64,000 nt of DNA, taken from Bordetella parapertussis. GTDB lineage: Bacteria > Pseudomonadota > Gammaproteobacteria > Burkholderiales > Burkholderiaceae_B. This document shows positions 9,937-19,866 of this stretch, piece by piece. How positions within the stretch are numbered: the stretch's first letter is position 1; every line of letters begins with the position of its first letter. The stretch spans positions 1 to 64,000 of the forward strand of contig CAMDEF010000014.1 in the NCBI GenBank assembly GCA_945895265.1, given 5' to 3'. The position numbers and the translations under genes are program-made. The notes beneath the pieces are model-generated. The model was given only the letters and a program-made list of their open reading frames with translations, was not told the origin of the DNA and searched no databases.

Positions 9937-9968
9937 CTCGGCTTTTACTAGCCTAAAGGATGCTTTCC

Positions 9969-10655
9969 ATGTCGCTCAAGCTTACCGATCGTCAGCAACA
10001 GATTTTGGATCTGATCCGTCAGGCGATCATCAATACGGGGTTTCCGCCCACGCGGGCTGAACTGGCCACGGTGCTTGGCTTTAAATCTGCCAATGCGGCT
10101 GAAGATCACCTTCGTGCGTTAGCCCGCAAAGGCGTCATCGAACTAACAGCCGGTGCCTCAAGGGGCATTCGCTTAACCGATCTGGCCAATGAGTCAATCG
10201 ACGTCGATGCTGACACCGAGCTCCCGGCTGATCGCCCTCGTCTGAAAACGCTACCGGGCACTGGCTTTTTGCTCTTGCCTTTGATTGGCCGCGTTGCCGC
10301 AGGTCATCCAATCTTGGCTACCGAAAACATCGAAAAAGAAATCAATGTCGATCTCGACATGTTTGAACAGCGGCCTGACTACCTGCTGAAGGTCAAAGGC
10401 CTCAGCATGCGTGATGCTGGCATCTTAGATGGCGACTTACTCGCGATCAAAAAAACCAGCGACGCCCGTAACGGCCAAATCGTAGTGGCCCGCATTGATG
10501 AAGAAGTCACCGTCAAACGCCTAAGCAAATCAGGTGGGCGTATTGAACTGTTGCCTGAAAACCCAGACTTTGAGCCCATTCAAATTCAACCTGGGCAAGA
10601 CTTTTCGCTTGAAGGGATCGCTGTGGGTTTAATCCGTCATACAACGCTGCACTAA
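9969..10655 (+). CDS. lexA: LexA, SOS repressor / self-cleaving protease
   Basis: The N-terminal winged helix (residues 1-70: [29 protein letters not shown]) binds SOS boxes. The C-terminal S24 peptidase domain holds the Ala-Gly scissile bond in GRVAAGHPI (near 107), the nucleophile Ser in [14 protein letters not shown] (near 143) and the Lys in EEVTVKRL (near 180). The start is ATG 9969, because the Shine-Dalgarno AAAGGA at 9955-9960 sits 8 nt before it and overlaps the in-frame ATG at 9960. About 228 residues; normal LexA is about 200-220. Two LexA boxes precede it. Confidence 0.97.
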   Translation: MSLKLTDRQQQILDLIRQAIINTGFPPTRAELATVLGFKSANAAEDHLRALARKGVIELTAGASRGIRLTDLANESIDVDADTELPADRPRLKTLPGTGFLLLPLIGRVAAGHPILATENIEKEINVDLDMFEQRPDYLLKVKGLSMRDAGILDGDLLAIKKTSDARNGQIVVARIDEEVTVKRLSKSGGRIELLPENPDFEPIQIQPGQDFSLEGIAVGLIRHTTLH

Positions 10656-10775
10656 CGCCACGGCGTCGATCCCTGATACCTATCTAAGCGCCTCGCTCAG
10701 CGCGTTAGTACGTAATCGGCATAATTTAGATCGCCTCAGCCGAGCAAGCGCTGGGCGTCTATAAAATAAGCGCTG

Positions 10776-11165
10776 CTAAACGTCACGCCATTTTTCTAGG
10801 TCGCGTCGATCGCGTTTTGTCGGACGCGCCTTGATATCTTGTGACGGCTCAGTAAAGTACTTGCGCTTTTCTGCAGCCGTTTGCCTTGCTAGCAAACTCT
10901 CGGGCGTTTCATCAAACAACATGCGCGCCAAGGGTGCTGAGCGCCGCGTTTCAGTCACATTACGCACCCATAGCTCAAAGCGTTCTTGTTCACGCTGTAT
11001 CAACACGCGATCGCCAACCTTGACAGTGCGTGCGGGCTTGATGCGTTCGCCATGTAACTGAACTCGACCCGCTTCGATTGCCAACACGGCCTGAGCACGT
11101 GATTTAAAAAATCGTGCCGCCCACAACCATTTATCGATTCGAACCGCATCAAAATTTTCTGGCAT
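10776..11165 (-). CDS. hslR: Hsp15-like S4-domain RNA-binding protein
   Basis: Hsp15 binds stalled 50S subunits carrying nascent chains and helps recycle them. The S4 RNA-binding fold covers about residues 8-75 (VRIDKWLWAARFFKSRAQAVLAIEAGRVQLHGERIKP), followed by a basic C-terminus (KARPTKRDRRDLEKW). I chose the ATG at 11165 (MPENFDAVRIDKWLW); a longer frame to 11225 would run through a terminator-like hairpin and has no family-like residues. That hairpin ends about 12 nt before this start, which is unusual. The gene lies downstream of lon on the same strand. Confidence 0.9.
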   Translation of the reverse strand: MPENFDAVRIDKWLWAARFFKSRAQAVLAIEAGRVQLHGERIKPARTVKVGDRVLIQREQERFELWVRNVTETRRSAPLARMLFDETPESLLARQTAAEKRKYFTEPSQDIKARPTKRDRRDLEKWRDV

Positions 11166-11173
11166 TTTTTGTC

Positions 11174-11206
11174 TCAAAAAAAGGCGCCGCAAACACGACG
11201 CCTTTT
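11174..11206 (-). terminator. terminator-like hairpin in the hslR leader, downstream of lon
   Basis: Minus-strand stem AAAAGGCG/CGCCTTTT (11206-11199 with 11186-11179) followed by an unbroken T7 run. By position it can end lon transcription about 150 nt after the stop codon. It also falls about 12 nt before the hslR ATG, so hslR must be expressed by read-through, or by a promoter whose transcript must pass the hairpin. Confidence 0.7.
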
Positions 11207-11353
11207 CGTTCAAACCGGAAGACACTCTAGATCAAATCACCAAGAGACTCTGCCTGTTTATCCTGCAAGCCAAAACACAGAGCAACACCTCACACTCGAC
11301 GTTACCCAAACCTAAAACGCCTGAGTATCGACATTGAGTACGAGGTTGACACC

Positions 11354-13807
11354 TTAATGCTTAATCACTGGATCAGTCGCCACAGCGGTTTCTGCCGCTT
11401 TCGCCACAACCGTCTCTGCCACCGGCGCCTCATCGGGAAGTGGTGTTAACGGATTCACCAGTGCCACCTCTAACACCTTGTCAATCCAACGAACCGGAAT
11501 AATCTCGAGCTGATTCTTAACGTTATCAGGGATATCAGTCAAATCCTTGACGTTTTCTTCAGGAATCAGCACGGTCTTAATGCCACCCCGATGCGCCGCT
11601 AACAGTTTCTCTTTCAAGCCACCGATGGCAAGCACTTCGCCACGCAAGGTAATTTCACCTGTCATCGCCACATCAGCGCGAACAGGATTTTGCGTCAAGG
11701 CCGAAACGATCGCTAAGGTGATCGCGATACCTGCTGACGGACCGTCTTTAGGCGTGGCCCCTTCGGGAAAGTGCACGTGAATGTCGCGCTTCTCAAAGAT
11801 GTTGTCAGTGATCCCTAAGCGTCGAGCACGTGCACGCACAACGCTGCGAGCCGCCTCAACTGACTCTTTCATCACATCGCCAATCGAGCCAGTGCGCTGA
11901 ATCACGCCTTTACCTGGCATGTCGGCGACCTCAATGGTCAGCAGGTCACCGCCAACCTCAGTCCAGGCCAACCCATTCACTTGCCCAATCTGGTTTTCTT
12001 TCTCGGCCATGCCAAAACTAAAGCGTCGAACGCCCAGATAATCATTCAAATTTTCAGAGGTAACCGTTACCTTCGCGGGTATCTCTTTAGACTTGGCCAA
12101 TTTCAGGGCCTCGCTATCAGCCAACAGTTTTTTCACAACCTTACGGCAGATTTTTCCAATGTCTCGCTCGAGAGAGCGCACGCCCGCTTCACGCGTGTAA
12201 TAACGCACGATGTCACGCAAGGCTGACTCTTCAACCACCAACTCTTCTGCCTTCACGCCATTATTTTTCATGACCTTAGGCAACAGATGATCCATGGCAA
12301 TATGGATTTTCTCTTCTTCGGTGTAACCCGAGAGTCGAATGACCTCCATGCGATCTAACAACGCGGCAGGGATATTCAAGGTATTGCTCGTTGCCACGAA
12401 CATGACGTCAGACAGATCAAAATCGACCTCAACGTAGTGATCTTGAAACGTATGATTTTGTTCAGGATCAAGCACCTCTAAGAGGGCCGAGGCCGGATCG
12501 CCCCTGAAATCCATCCCTAGTTTGTCAATCTCGTCTAACAAAAACAGCGGGTTACGCACGGCAACCTTAGACATGTTTTGTAATATCTTGCCCGGCATTG
12601 AACCAATGTAGGTACGACGATGGCCACGAATCTCAGCTTCGTCGCGCACACCACCTAAAGCCATACGAATAAATTTTCGATTCGTCGCTTTTGCTATCGA
12701 TTGCCCGAGCGAGGTTTTACCTACGCCTGGTGGCCCTACCAAGCAAAGAATTGGCGCCTTAATTTTGTCGACGCGTTGTTGCACAGCAAGATACTCAAGA
12801 ATGCGTTCTTTCACTTTATCTAAGCCATAGTGATCATCATCCAACACGCTTTCAGCGTTTGGTATCGAGTGATTCACCTTGCTCTTTTTGCGCCAAGGCA
12901 AATTGATCACGGTATCGATATAGTTACGCACCACAGTCGCCTCGGCTGACATCGGTGACATCAGCTTGAGCTTTTTAAGTTCACCATCGACTTTCTTTTT
13001 GGCGTCTTTCGGCAAATGTGCAGCAAGAATTTTCTTTTCAAGTTCTTCGATGTCGGCACCCTCTTCGCCTTCACCTAGTTCTTTTTGAATCGCTTTGACT
13101 TGCTCGTTCAGATAGTAGTCACGCTGACTTTTTTCCATCTGCTTTTTGACACGACCACGAATTCGCTTTTCAACCTGAAGAATGTCAATCTCAGTTTCGA
13201 GTTGCGTCAATAACGCCTCAAGACGCTCTGACGTTGAAATCACCTCAAGCATTTTTTGCTTTTGCTCGAGCTTAAGCGGCAAGTGCGCAGCGATGGTGTC
13301 GGCTAAGCGACCAGCATCATCAATCCCGGCAAGCGAAGTCAAAATCTCAGGTGGAATCTTTTTGTTCAGTTTGACGTACTGCTCAAACTGACCCACGATC
13401 GCACGCCGCAAGGCTTCTGTCTCAGCGCTCACCGCCAGATCGGGTGAAATTGGTACCAACACAGAGGTAAAGTGTGTGTCGGTATCTTGAATCTCAGTAA
13501 TGCGAGCACGCTGCGCGCCTTCTACAAGAACTTTGACGGTACCATCGGGCAGCTTAAGCATTTGCAGGATGGTCGCGACACAGCCGATCTCGTAGACGTC
13601 ATCGGGTGTTGGGTCGTCTTTACCCGCCGATTTTTGAGCGGCAAGCATGATGCTTTTGCCAGCCTCCATCGCGGCCTCTAGCGCACGAATAGAACGTGGG
13701 CGCCCAACAAACAAAGGGATCACCATGTGGGGAAACACCACCACGTCGCGCAAGGGTAGCAACGGCAACTGAATCGATTCAGAGGGCAAGGTCTGGTTTT
13801 CAGACAT
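11354..13807 (-). CDS. lon: Lon, ATP-dependent protease La
   Basis: Cytoplasmic protease that degrades misfolded and regulatory proteins. The 817 residues hold the N-terminal LON domain ([23 protein letters not shown], about 15-205), a coiled coil, the AAA+ module with Walker [12 protein letters not shown] (near 362) and Walker [10 protein letters not shown] (near 425), and the C-terminal protease with catalytic Ser in [13 protein letters not shown] (near 685) and Lys in [14 protein letters not shown] (near 728). It follows clpX on the same strand but has its own 252-bp upstream region with a terminator and a heat-shock-like promoter. Confidence 0.97.
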   Translation of the reverse strand: MSENQTLPSESIQLPLLPLRDVVVFPHMVIPLFVGRPRSIRALEAAMEAGKSIMLAAQKSAGKDDPTPDDVYEIGCVATILQMLKLPDGTVKVLVEGAQRARITEIQDTDTHFTSVLVPISPDLAVSAETEALRRAIVGQFEQYVKLNKKIPPEILTSLAGIDDAGRLADTIAAHLPLKLEQKQKMLEVISTSERLEALLTQLETEIDILQVEKRIRGRVKKQMEKSQRDYYLNEQVKAIQKELGEGEEGADIEELEKKILAAHLPKDAKKKVDGELKKLKLMSPMSAEATVVRNYIDTVINLPWRKKSKVNHSIPNAESVLDDDHYGLDKVKERILEYLAVQQRVDKIKAPILCLVGPPGVGKTSLGQSIAKATNRKFIRMALGGVRDEAEIRGHRRTYIGSMPGKILQNMSKVAVRNPLFLLDEIDKLGMDFRGDPASALLEVLDPEQNHTFQDHYVEVDFDLSDVMFVATSNTLNIPAALLDRMEVIRLSGYTEEEKIHIAMDHLLPKVMKNNGVKAEELVVEESALRDIVRYYTREAGVRSLERDIGKICRKVVKKLLADSEALKLAKSKEIPAKVTVTSENLNDYLGVRRFSFGMAEKENQIGQVNGLAWTEVGGDLLTIEVADMPGKGVIQRTGSIGDVMKESVEAARSVVRARARRLGITDNIFEKRDIHVHFPEGATPKDGPSAGIAITLAIVSALTQNPVRADVAMTGEITLRGEVLAIGGLKEKLLAAHRGGIKTVLIPEENVKDLTDIPDNVKNQLEIIPVRWIDKVLEVALVNPLTPLPDEAPVAETVVAKAAETAVATDPVIKH

Positions 13808-13884
13808 GAGAAAATCCTAATAAAGACTCGGTCAAGCCCAAGTGAGCCACCGACATAACGACCGTAATGACACGAATATGTCTG

Positions 13885-13912
13885 TTATGTAGACGATAGC
13901 TCAAATTTCAAG
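13885..13912 (-). promoter_or_regulatory. candidate sigma-32 (heat-shock) promoter for lon
   Basis: On the minus strand the perfect -35 CTTGAAA (13912-13906) is followed after 13 nt by CTACATAA (13892-13885), a partial match to the sigma-32 -10 CCCCATnT. The spacing is right for RpoH promoters, and it would give a leader of about 70 nt before the lon ATG. Heat-shock control of lon is established in E. coli; here it is inference from the motif. Confidence 0.5.
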
Positions 13913-13930
13913 CTCGTGACGCTGACATAA

Positions 13931-13952
13931 TAAAAAGCCCCTACATGGGGCT
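13931..13952 (-). terminator. intrinsic terminator after clpX
   Basis: Minus strand: AGCCCC, 5-nt loop, GGGGCT (13952-13936), followed by TTTTA. It lies about 110 nt after the clpX stop, so it should end the tig-clpP-clpX transcript before lon. Confidence 0.85.
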
Positions 13953-13985
13953 GAGAAATAAACATAGATTTTGAAGGGCATTTGG

Positions 13986-14038
13986 ATTTTTCGAAAATCT
14001 TGAAACTCATCTAAAGCGTCATTCGAATTTTTCGAAAA
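13986..14038. repeat. two copies of ATTTTTCGAAAA, 41 bp apart
   Basis: The 12-mer ATTTTTCGAAAA occurs at 13986-13997 and again at 14027-14038; each holds the palindrome TTTTCGAAAA. Four helical turns separate the copies. They lie between the clpX stop and its terminator, so they would be in the clpX 3' untranslated region. Function unknown; a paired protein-binding site or an RNA processing region is possible. Confidence 0.6.
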
Positions 14039-14059
14039 CCTATGCTGTCACCATTAGCC

Positions 14060-15355
14060 TTAGGCGGCTGCGTCGCGTAAGTTACGCTCGGGCTTATTGG
14101 GCCGTTCAGTTTCATCGCCATACACCAGCAAGGGCTTGCCTTGGCCGTCAATCGTAGCCTCGTCGAGCACAACCCGTTTGATGTTGCCTTGCGTGGGGAG
14201 TTCGTACATGGTGTCTAACAAGGCAGACTCAAGGATCGAGCGCAAACCACGCGCACCCGTTTTGCGCTTAACCGCTTTGCGGGCAATCGCCCGAAGAGCA
14301 GCAGGCCGAATCTCAAGCTCGGCGCCTTCCATCGCGAAGAGCTTTTGAAACTGCTTGACCAAGGCATTTTTGGGCTCGGTCAGAATCTGAATCAGCGTGT
14401 CTTCATCGAGCTCTTGCAAGGTCGCGATGACAGGCAAACGCCCCACTAATTCAGGAATCAGGCCAAACTTCACCAGATCTTCAGGCTCTACCTCAAGAAA
14501 GGTGGTGCCGGTTGATTGTTCAATCTTTGAGTCGACCTTTGCGCTAAAACCAATGCCAGAGCGCTCGGTACGATTACGAATGACTTTTTCAAGACCGTCA
14601 AACGCACCACCAACGATAAACAAGATGTTGGTGGTATCAACTTGAACAAAATCTTGATTGGGGTGCTTACGCCCGCCCTGAGGAGGGACAGACGCCACGG
14701 TACCCTCGATCAGCTTTAACAGTGCCTGTTGCACGCCCTCGCCGGACACATCACGGGTAATAGAAGGGTTATCAGCCTTGCGAGAAATTTTGTCGATTTC
14801 GTCGATGTAGACGATTGCGCGCTGCGCTTTATCCACTTCGTAATTGCAATTTTGCAGCAATTTTTGAATGATATTTTCGACGTCTTCGCCCACATAACCG
14901 GCTTCGGTCAGTGTTGTCGCGTCAGCCATCACAAAGGGCACATTTAATTGACGAGCAAGCGTTTGTGCAAGCAAGGTTTTGCCAGAGCCAGTGGGGCCAA
15001 TCAGCAGAATATTACTTTTAGAAAGCTCAACGTCGTCGCCTTTGACTTCACCATGGCGCAAACGCTTGTAATGGTTATAGACAGCAACGGCCAATACGCG
15101 TTTGGACGCAGTTTGACCAATCACATATTGGTCAAGAAAGGCTTTGATTTCAGCTGGAGTTGGTAAATCTGTGCGGATCGAAGCGCGGGCACTTGCCTGG
15201 GCTTCTTCGCGAATAATGTCGTTACACAACTCAATGCACTCGTCACACACAAAGACCGAAGGCCCAGCGATGAGTTTTCGTACTTCGTGCTGGCTCTTGT
15301 TGCAAAATGAACAATGCAAGATCTTGGTGCTAGCTGAGCCTTTTTTTTCTGACAT
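14060..15355 (-). CDS. clpX: ClpX, ATPase subunit of ClpXP protease
   Basis: AAA+ unfoldase that feeds tagged proteins to ClpP. The N-terminal zinc-binding domain has four Cys ([19 protein letters not shown], residues 15-46). Walker [16 protein letters not shown] lies near 122 and Walker [11 protein letters not shown] near 187. The ClpP-contact loop is IGF (SGIGFSAKV near 270). Length is 431 residues. It follows clpP by 81 nt on the same strand, and an intrinsic terminator lies downstream. Confidence 0.97.
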   Translation of the reverse strand: MSEKKGSASTKILHCSFCNKSQHEVRKLIAGPSVFVCDECIELCNDIIREEAQASARASIRTDLPTPAEIKAFLDQYVIGQTASKRVLAVAVYNHYKRLRHGEVKGDDVELSKSNILLIGPTGSGKTLLAQTLARQLNVPFVMADATTLTEAGYVGEDVENIIQKLLQNCNYEVDKAQRAIVYIDEIDKISRKADNPSITRDVSGEGVQQALLKLIEGTVASVPPQGGRKHPNQDFVQVDTTNILFIVGGAFDGLEKVIRNRTERSGIGFSAKVDSKIEQSTGTTFLEVEPEDLVKFGLIPELVGRLPVIATLQELDEDTLIQILTEPKNALVKQFQKLFAMEGAELEIRPAALRAIARKAVKRKTGARGLRSILESALLDTMYELPTQGNIKRVVLDEATIDGQGKPLLVYGDETERPNKPERNLRDAAA

Positions 15356-15436
15356 AACGATCCATTACCAGTTGTACCAAGCCTTGTTTTAACAGATGTT
15401 TCAGAATAACTGAGCCATCGAGGCCTGGGTAAATAC

Positions 15437-16093
15437 TTATACGGTGTCGGCCCGCGAGGTTAAAACCTTATCGATCAAACCATAAGATACTGCATCAGGT
15501 GCAGACATGAAGTTATCACGCTCAGTATCTAAGGCAATACGCTCAATGGTCTGCCCAGTGTTCTCGGCCAACATACCGTTTAAGCGCTCGCGCAAATCTA
15601 AGATTTCGCGGGCTTGAATTTGGATATCTGAGGCTTGACCCTGCGCACCACCTGAGGGCTGATGAATCATGATGCGAGAGTTTGGTAGCGAAAAGCGTTT
15701 ACCTTTTGTGCCTGCAGCCAACAAAAATGCGCCCATACTGGCGGCTAGACCAGTGCAAAGCGTTGACACTTCAGGCTTAATAAAGCGCATCGTGTCATAA
15801 ATAGCCATGCCCGCATAAACCGACCCACCAGGTGAGTTAATGTACAACGCCACGTCTTTGTCAGGATTTTCTGACTCTAGAAAGAGCAGCTGAGCCACAA
15901 TGACGTTGGCGGATTGGTCGTTGACCGGCCCCACCAGAAATATGACACGCTCTTTGAGCAATCTTGAGTAAATATCATAGGCACGCTCGCCGCGCCCTGA
16001 CTGCTCAATGACCATCGGGATGTAACCAAGCGCGGTAGGAGTCACAGACTCACCACCGTGCATGGATGCATAAAAGTCGGTAAAGCGTTGCAT
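15437..16093 (-). CDS. clpP: ClpP, proteolytic subunit
   Basis: Serine peptidase that forms the tetradecameric chamber used with ClpX and ClpA, both encoded in this window. The catalytic triad is visible: Ser in [11 protein letters not shown] (near 117), His in [10 protein letters not shown] (near 142), Asp in DTERDNFM (near 191). The short propeptide before [11 protein letters not shown] is probably removed. Length is 218 residues. Its ATG directly follows the tig stop codon with no spacer, which suggests translational coupling. Confidence 0.97.
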   Translation of the reverse strand: MQRFTDFYASMHGGESVTPTALGYIPMVIEQSGRGERAYDIYSRLLKERVIFLVGPVNDQSANVIVAQLLFLESENPDKDVALYINSPGGSVYAGMAIYDTMRFIKPEVSTLCTGLAASMGAFLLAAGTKGKRFSLPNSRIMIHQPSGGAQGQASDIQIQAREILDLRERLNGMLAENTGQTIERIALDTERDNFMSAPDAVSYGLIDKVLTSRADTV

Positions 16094-17404
16094 TTATTTA
16101 GTTTCCATGACTTGGTCAAAGGGCACTTGCTCGTCTTCAACTTGCGCCTTCGCTAACGCATGTTGAACCACATTATCTTCAAGCACGATGCCTTCGACTT
16201 CTGAGCGACGTGCGCGATCTGACAGATAATAGCTGACGACTTCAGCGGGTTTTTCGTAGCTTGAGGCAAATTCTTCGATGCGGGCACGAACCTGCTCAGG
16301 CTTGGCCTGCAGCTGCTCGGCCTGAACCAGCTCAGATACCAATAAACCGAGCTTGACGCGGCGCTCGGCCTCAGTGGCAAACGCATCAGCCGGAATCGGC
16401 ATTTTGTCTGCATTCGGCACGCCACGCTGGGTCAGTTCGGCACGAGCCGCAGCAACGCGAGCCTCGCATTCGCTATCAATCAGCGCCTTTGGCACATCAA
16501 ATGTTGCCACAGCGACTAAAGCATCCATGACGCTATTTTTGGTGCGGGCCATCGTACGCGCTTTAACTTCGCGTTCGATATTGGCACGGATGTCAGTCAA
16601 GAGCTTCTCAACATCGCCCTCGGGTTGACCCAACGCTTTGGCAAATTCGGCATCAAGTTCAGGCAAGATTGGCTCGGCGACTTCTTTGACTGTGATGGTG
16701 AACTCGGCAGTTTTACCTGCCACGTCTTTACCACCGTAATCGGCCGGAAACGGTAGCGGAAATACCTTGGTTTCGCCAGCTTTCATGCCGCGTACAGCGA
16801 CTTCAAACTCGGGCAACATGCGACCCTGGCCAAGAACAAACGGAAAATCGTCTGCTTTACCGCCATCAAACGGCACGCCGTCGATTGTGCCTGCAAAATC
16901 AAGTTTGACTTGATCGTCGTCTTGAGCAGGGCGCCCTTCAACAGCTTTATGCTGAGCACGCTGTTTACGCAAGACGTCAACCGTGCGCTGCACCTCGGCC
17001 TCGCCAACGGTTGTCACAGCACGTTTAATTTTCAAGGCGGCCAGATCAGGCAGTGCGATGGTTGGATAGACTTCAAAGGTTGCCACAAACGACAAGTCGT
17101 TTTCAGCCTGCCCTTCGGTTTTGGGCGCTAACTTCGGGGCGCCGGCAACCCGCAGACCTGACGAAATAATGGCTTGCTCAAAGGCCTGCCCGACCATCGT
17201 GTTGATTGAGTCGTAACGAATGCCTGCGCCGTGAGTGCGCTCAAGCATCGCCATTGGCACTTTGCCAGGACGAAAACCAGCCACTTTCGCTGTGCGCGAG
17301 ACACGCTTGAGTTCGGTCTGAACTGCTTTTTCGACATCGGCCATTGAGACCGAGATTTCAACGCGGCGCTCGAGGCCGGCGAGGGTTTCAACCACAGGTT
17401 GCAT
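16094..17404 (-). CDS. tig: trigger factor, ribosome-associated chaperone
   Basis: Binds nascent chains at the ribosome exit. The N-terminal ribosome-binding domain contains the signature as GFRPGKVP (near 45). The FKBP-like isomerase domain is at about 150-245 (AGTIDGVPFDGG, VLGQGRMLPEFE, FPADYGGKDVAGKTAEFTI). The C-terminal helical chaperone arms follow to residue 436. It leads the tig-clpP-clpX cluster and lies 64 nt after a tRNA-Leu gene on the same strand. Confidence 0.97.
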   Translation of the reverse strand: MQPVVETLAGLERRVEISVSMADVEKAVQTELKRVSRTAKVAGFRPGKVPMAMLERTHGAGIRYDSINTMVGQAFEQAIISSGLRVAGAPKLAPKTEGQAENDLSFVATFEVYPTIALPDLAALKIKRAVTTVGEAEVQRTVDVLRKQRAQHKAVEGRPAQDDDQVKLDFAGTIDGVPFDGGKADDFPFVLGQGRMLPEFEVAVRGMKAGETKVFPLPFPADYGGKDVAGKTAEFTITVKEVAEPILPELDAEFAKALGQPEGDVEKLLTDIRANIEREVKARTMARTKNSVMDALVAVATFDVPKALIDSECEARVAAARAELTQRGVPNADKMPIPADAFATEAERRVKLGLLVSELVQAEQLQAKPEQVRARIEEFASSYEKPAEVVSYYLSDRARRSEVEGIVLEDNVVQHALAKAQVEDEQVPFDQVMETK

Positions 17405-17468
17405 GAAGATCTACCAAACAAAGAGAACGGAGAGCGCAGCAGACAGCCCACGCCAACTAGGTAATAAA

Positions 17469-17555
17469 TGGTGCGAAGGGCGGGACTCGAACCCGCACAC
17501 CTGTTACGGCGTCAGGACCTAAACCTGGTGCGTCTACCAATTTCGCCACCTTCGC
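17469..17555 (-). tRNA. tRNA-Leu (anticodon UAG)
   Basis: Acceptor arms GCGAAGG and CCTTCGC pair; the D arm includes AAATTGGTAGACGC, the anticodon loop is TTTAGGT (anticodon TAG), a long class II variable arm follows, and the T arm is GCGGGTTCGAGTCCCGC. CCA is encoded at the 3' end (17471-17469). Length is 87 nt. It reads toward tig, a placement familiar in related genomes. Confidence 0.97.
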
Positions 17556-17630
17556 AGTAACCGAGCATTGTAGCGCACCCTGTTGAGGTTTCCCGCACCC
17601 ATCACGCCGGCAACTGGTTAAAATACGAAA

Positions 17631-18824
17631 ATGAATCCACGCCTCGACACCTTACAGCCCTATCCGTTCGAAAAACTTCGCCTATTGTTGGCTCAGGCGG
17701 GCGCCGCGCCTGCCGGTCTGCGGGCGATCAATTTGTCGATCGGCGAACCCAAACACGCTGCCCCACAATGCGTCAAAGACGCGATGGTGGGCGCGCTCGA
17801 TGGCTTATCCGTCTATCCGCCCACCAAGGGCGACCCCAAATTGCGCGAGGTGATCAGCCAATGGATTGGCAAACGCTACAGCATCCCCTGCCCAAACCCG
17901 GAAACACAGGTGTTACCGGTGTTGGGCTCGCGCGAGGCTCTGTTTTCCTTTGCCCAAGTCGTGCTCGATTCGACTAAAAATGGCATTGTGGTGTGTCCAA
18001 ATCCGTTTTATCAGATCTATGAGGGTGCGTCGTTGTTAGGTGGCGCCACCCCCTACTACGTGAATTCAGATCCGAAGCTGAATTTTGGCTGCGACTGGTC
18101 AACCGTACCCAGCGAGATCTGGGCCCGAACCCAACTACTGTTTATCTGCTCGCCAGGTAACCCTGCGGGCAACGTCATGAGTCTTGCTGACTGGCGTACA
18201 TTATTTGAGTTGTCGGATCGCTATGGCTTTGTGATCGCCTCTGACGAATGCTATTCAGAGATCTATCTTGACGAGGCCAATCCACCCTTGGGCGGGATGC
18301 AAGCTGCTGTACAACTGGGGCGCATTGATTTTCGCAACTTAGTCAGCTTTTCAAGTTTGTCCAAACGCTCAAACGTACCGGGAATGCGCTCTGGCTTTGT
18401 GGCTGGCGATGCCACGCTCATGGCCAAGTTTTTGCTCTATCGCACATACCACGGCAGCGCCTTGTCGCCGGTTGTATCGGCTGCCAGCATCGCCGCCTGG
18501 CAAGATGAGGCTCACGTCGTCGACAACCGCCAACAATATCGCGCAAAATTCGATGCGGTCCTGCCAATTCTTGAGCCTGTACTCGATGTCAAGCGCCCGG
18601 ATGCCTCGTTTTACCTTTGGGCTGGCACCAAAGGCCCCGATGCAGATTTCGTTCGCGACTTGCTGACCCACACCAACGTGACGACGCTGCCCGGTAGTTT
18701 TGTTGGGCGCACCGTCAACGGTGTGAATCCAGGACAGAACCGTATCCGGATTGCGCTGGTCGCACCGTTAGCCGACTGCGTCGAAGCTGCACATCGCATC
18801 GCAGACTTTGTGCGCAAATCGTAA
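17631..18824 (+). CDS. dapC: N-succinyldiaminopimelate aminotransferase
   Basis: Class I PLP aminotransferase that makes N-succinyl-diaminopimelate in the lysine and peptidoglycan precursor pathway. INLSIGEPKHAAP (near 33) matches the DapC type; CSPGNPAGN (near 178) and the PLP lysine in SSLSKRSNVPGMRSGF (near 245) are intact. The assignment to DapC rather than another class I enzyme rests on dapD, the preceding step of the pathway, coming next on the same strand. 397 residues. Confidence 0.93.
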   Translation: MNPRLDTLQPYPFEKLRLLLAQAGAAPAGLRAINLSIGEPKHAAPQCVKDAMVGALDGLSVYPPTKGDPKLREVISQWIGKRYSIPCPNPETQVLPVLGSREALFSFAQVVLDSTKNGIVVCPNPFYQIYEGASLLGGATPYYVNSDPKLNFGCDWSTVPSEIWARTQLLFICSPGNPAGNVMSLADWRTLFELSDRYGFVIASDECYSEIYLDEANPPLGGMQAAVQLGRIDFRNLVSFSSLSKRSNVPGMRSGFVAGDATLMAKFLLYRTYHGSALSPVVSAASIAAWQDEAHVVDNRQQYRAKFDAVLPILEPVLDVKRPDASFYLWAGTKGPDADFVRDLLTHTNVTTLPGSFVGRTVNGVNPGQNRIRIALVAPLADCVEAAHRIADFVRKS

Positions 18825-18977
18825 CCACTAGGCCAATCATCCTTAAATGTTTACTTCATTCAAAGTGCCCATTTATCCAAAGTGCTTAACGTTCACATGC
18901 CAACACTGATTCTGTCATTTCTGGCAATCACCTAGCTGGCGCTGTCAATTATCCTGTGATGTGTTTAGTCGTTCGGT

Positions 18978-19019
18978 CCATTCATCATTCAGTCAACCAT
19001 TCGTTACATTCACTCTTCA
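18978..19019 (+). repeat. degenerate CATTC repeats before dapD
   Basis: The stretch from 18978 holds four CATTC units within about 40 nt (CCATTCATCATTCAG, then ACCATTCG, then ACATTCACT). It lies in the 213-bp gap between dapC and dapD, just upstream of the dapD Shine-Dalgarno AAAGG. It may be only a pyrimidine-rich leader. No clear promoter or terminator is visible in the rest of the gap. Confidence 0.4.
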
Positions 19020-19037
19020 ATTTTATAAAGGCCTGCC

Positions 19038-19859
19038 ATGACCTTAGATTTGCAAAACACCATTGAAAGCGGCTGGGAAGATCGCGCTAACCTGTCACCA
19101 AAAGCGGCCGGCGCAAGCGTGCGCGAAGCCGTCGCCCACACACTCGATGCCCTCGATACGGGTAGCCTGCGCGTTGCCGAAAAAATCAACGGCAACTGGG
19201 TTGTCCATCAATGGATCAAAAAGGCTGTTCTTCTTTCGTTTCGCCTGAATGACAATGGTGTCATGGGCCAGGCCCCGATGCAGTTTTACGATAAGGTTCC
19301 ACTCAAATTCGCCGATTTCAGTCAGGCTGATTTTCAAGCCGCAGGCTATCGCGTTGTGCCCCCTGCTGTGGCGCGCCGTGGCTGCTTTATCGGTCGCAAC
19401 GTTGTGCTGATGCCTTCTTACGTCAACATTGGTGCCTACGTCGACGAAAACACCATGGTCGATACCTGGGCCACCGTGGGCTCTTGCGCGCAAATTGGTA
19501 AAAATGTGCACCTGTCGGGTGGCGTTGGTATCGGTGGTGTGCTCGAACCTCTGCAAGCCAATCCCACCATCATCGAAGACAACTGCTTTATTGGCGCGCG
19601 CTCTGAAGTCGTAGAAGGCGTCATTGTCGAAGAAAATAGCGTCTTGGCCATGGGTGTGTTTTTATCGCAAAGTACCCGCATCTACGATCGTGAAACCAAA
19701 GAGATTCACTACGGGCGCGTGCCGTCCGGTTCAGTCGTTGTGCCTGGCTCGTTGCCTTCGGCCGATGGCACACATAGCTTGAACTGCGCCATCATCGTCA
19801 AACGGGTCGATGCACAAACGCGTGCCAAAACCAGCATCAACGATTTGCTGCGCGCCTAA
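19038..19859 (+). CDS. dapD: tetrahydrodipicolinate N-succinyltransferase
   Basis: Transfers succinyl from succinyl-CoA to tetrahydrodipicolinate in lysine and diaminopimelate synthesis. The helical N-terminus (residues 1-95) is followed by a left-handed beta-helix with hexapeptide repeats, e.g. [20 protein letters not shown] and [19 protein letters not shown] (about 130-180). The C-terminal end runs through [14 protein letters not shown]. 273 residues, normal length. The start is preceded by AAAGG. prmB follows 7 nt after its stop codon. Confidence 0.97.
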   Translation: MTLDLQNTIESGWEDRANLSPKAAGASVREAVAHTLDALDTGSLRVAEKINGNWVVHQWIKKAVLLSFRLNDNGVMGQAPMQFYDKVPLKFADFSQADFQAAGYRVVPPAVARRGCFIGRNVVLMPSYVNIGAYVDENTMVDTWATVGSCAQIGKNVHLSGGVGIGGVLEPLQANPTIIEDNCFIGARSEVVEGVIVEENSVLAMGVFLSQSTRIYDRETKEIHYGRVPSGSVVVPGSLPSADGTHSLNCAIIVKRVDAQTRAKTSINDLLRA

Positions 19860-19866
19860 GGCAAGT

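Noticed and set aside
10656..10775. Small gene or RNA between lexA and hslR
   Set aside because: No open frame with a ribosome site and no convincing hairpin with a T-run.
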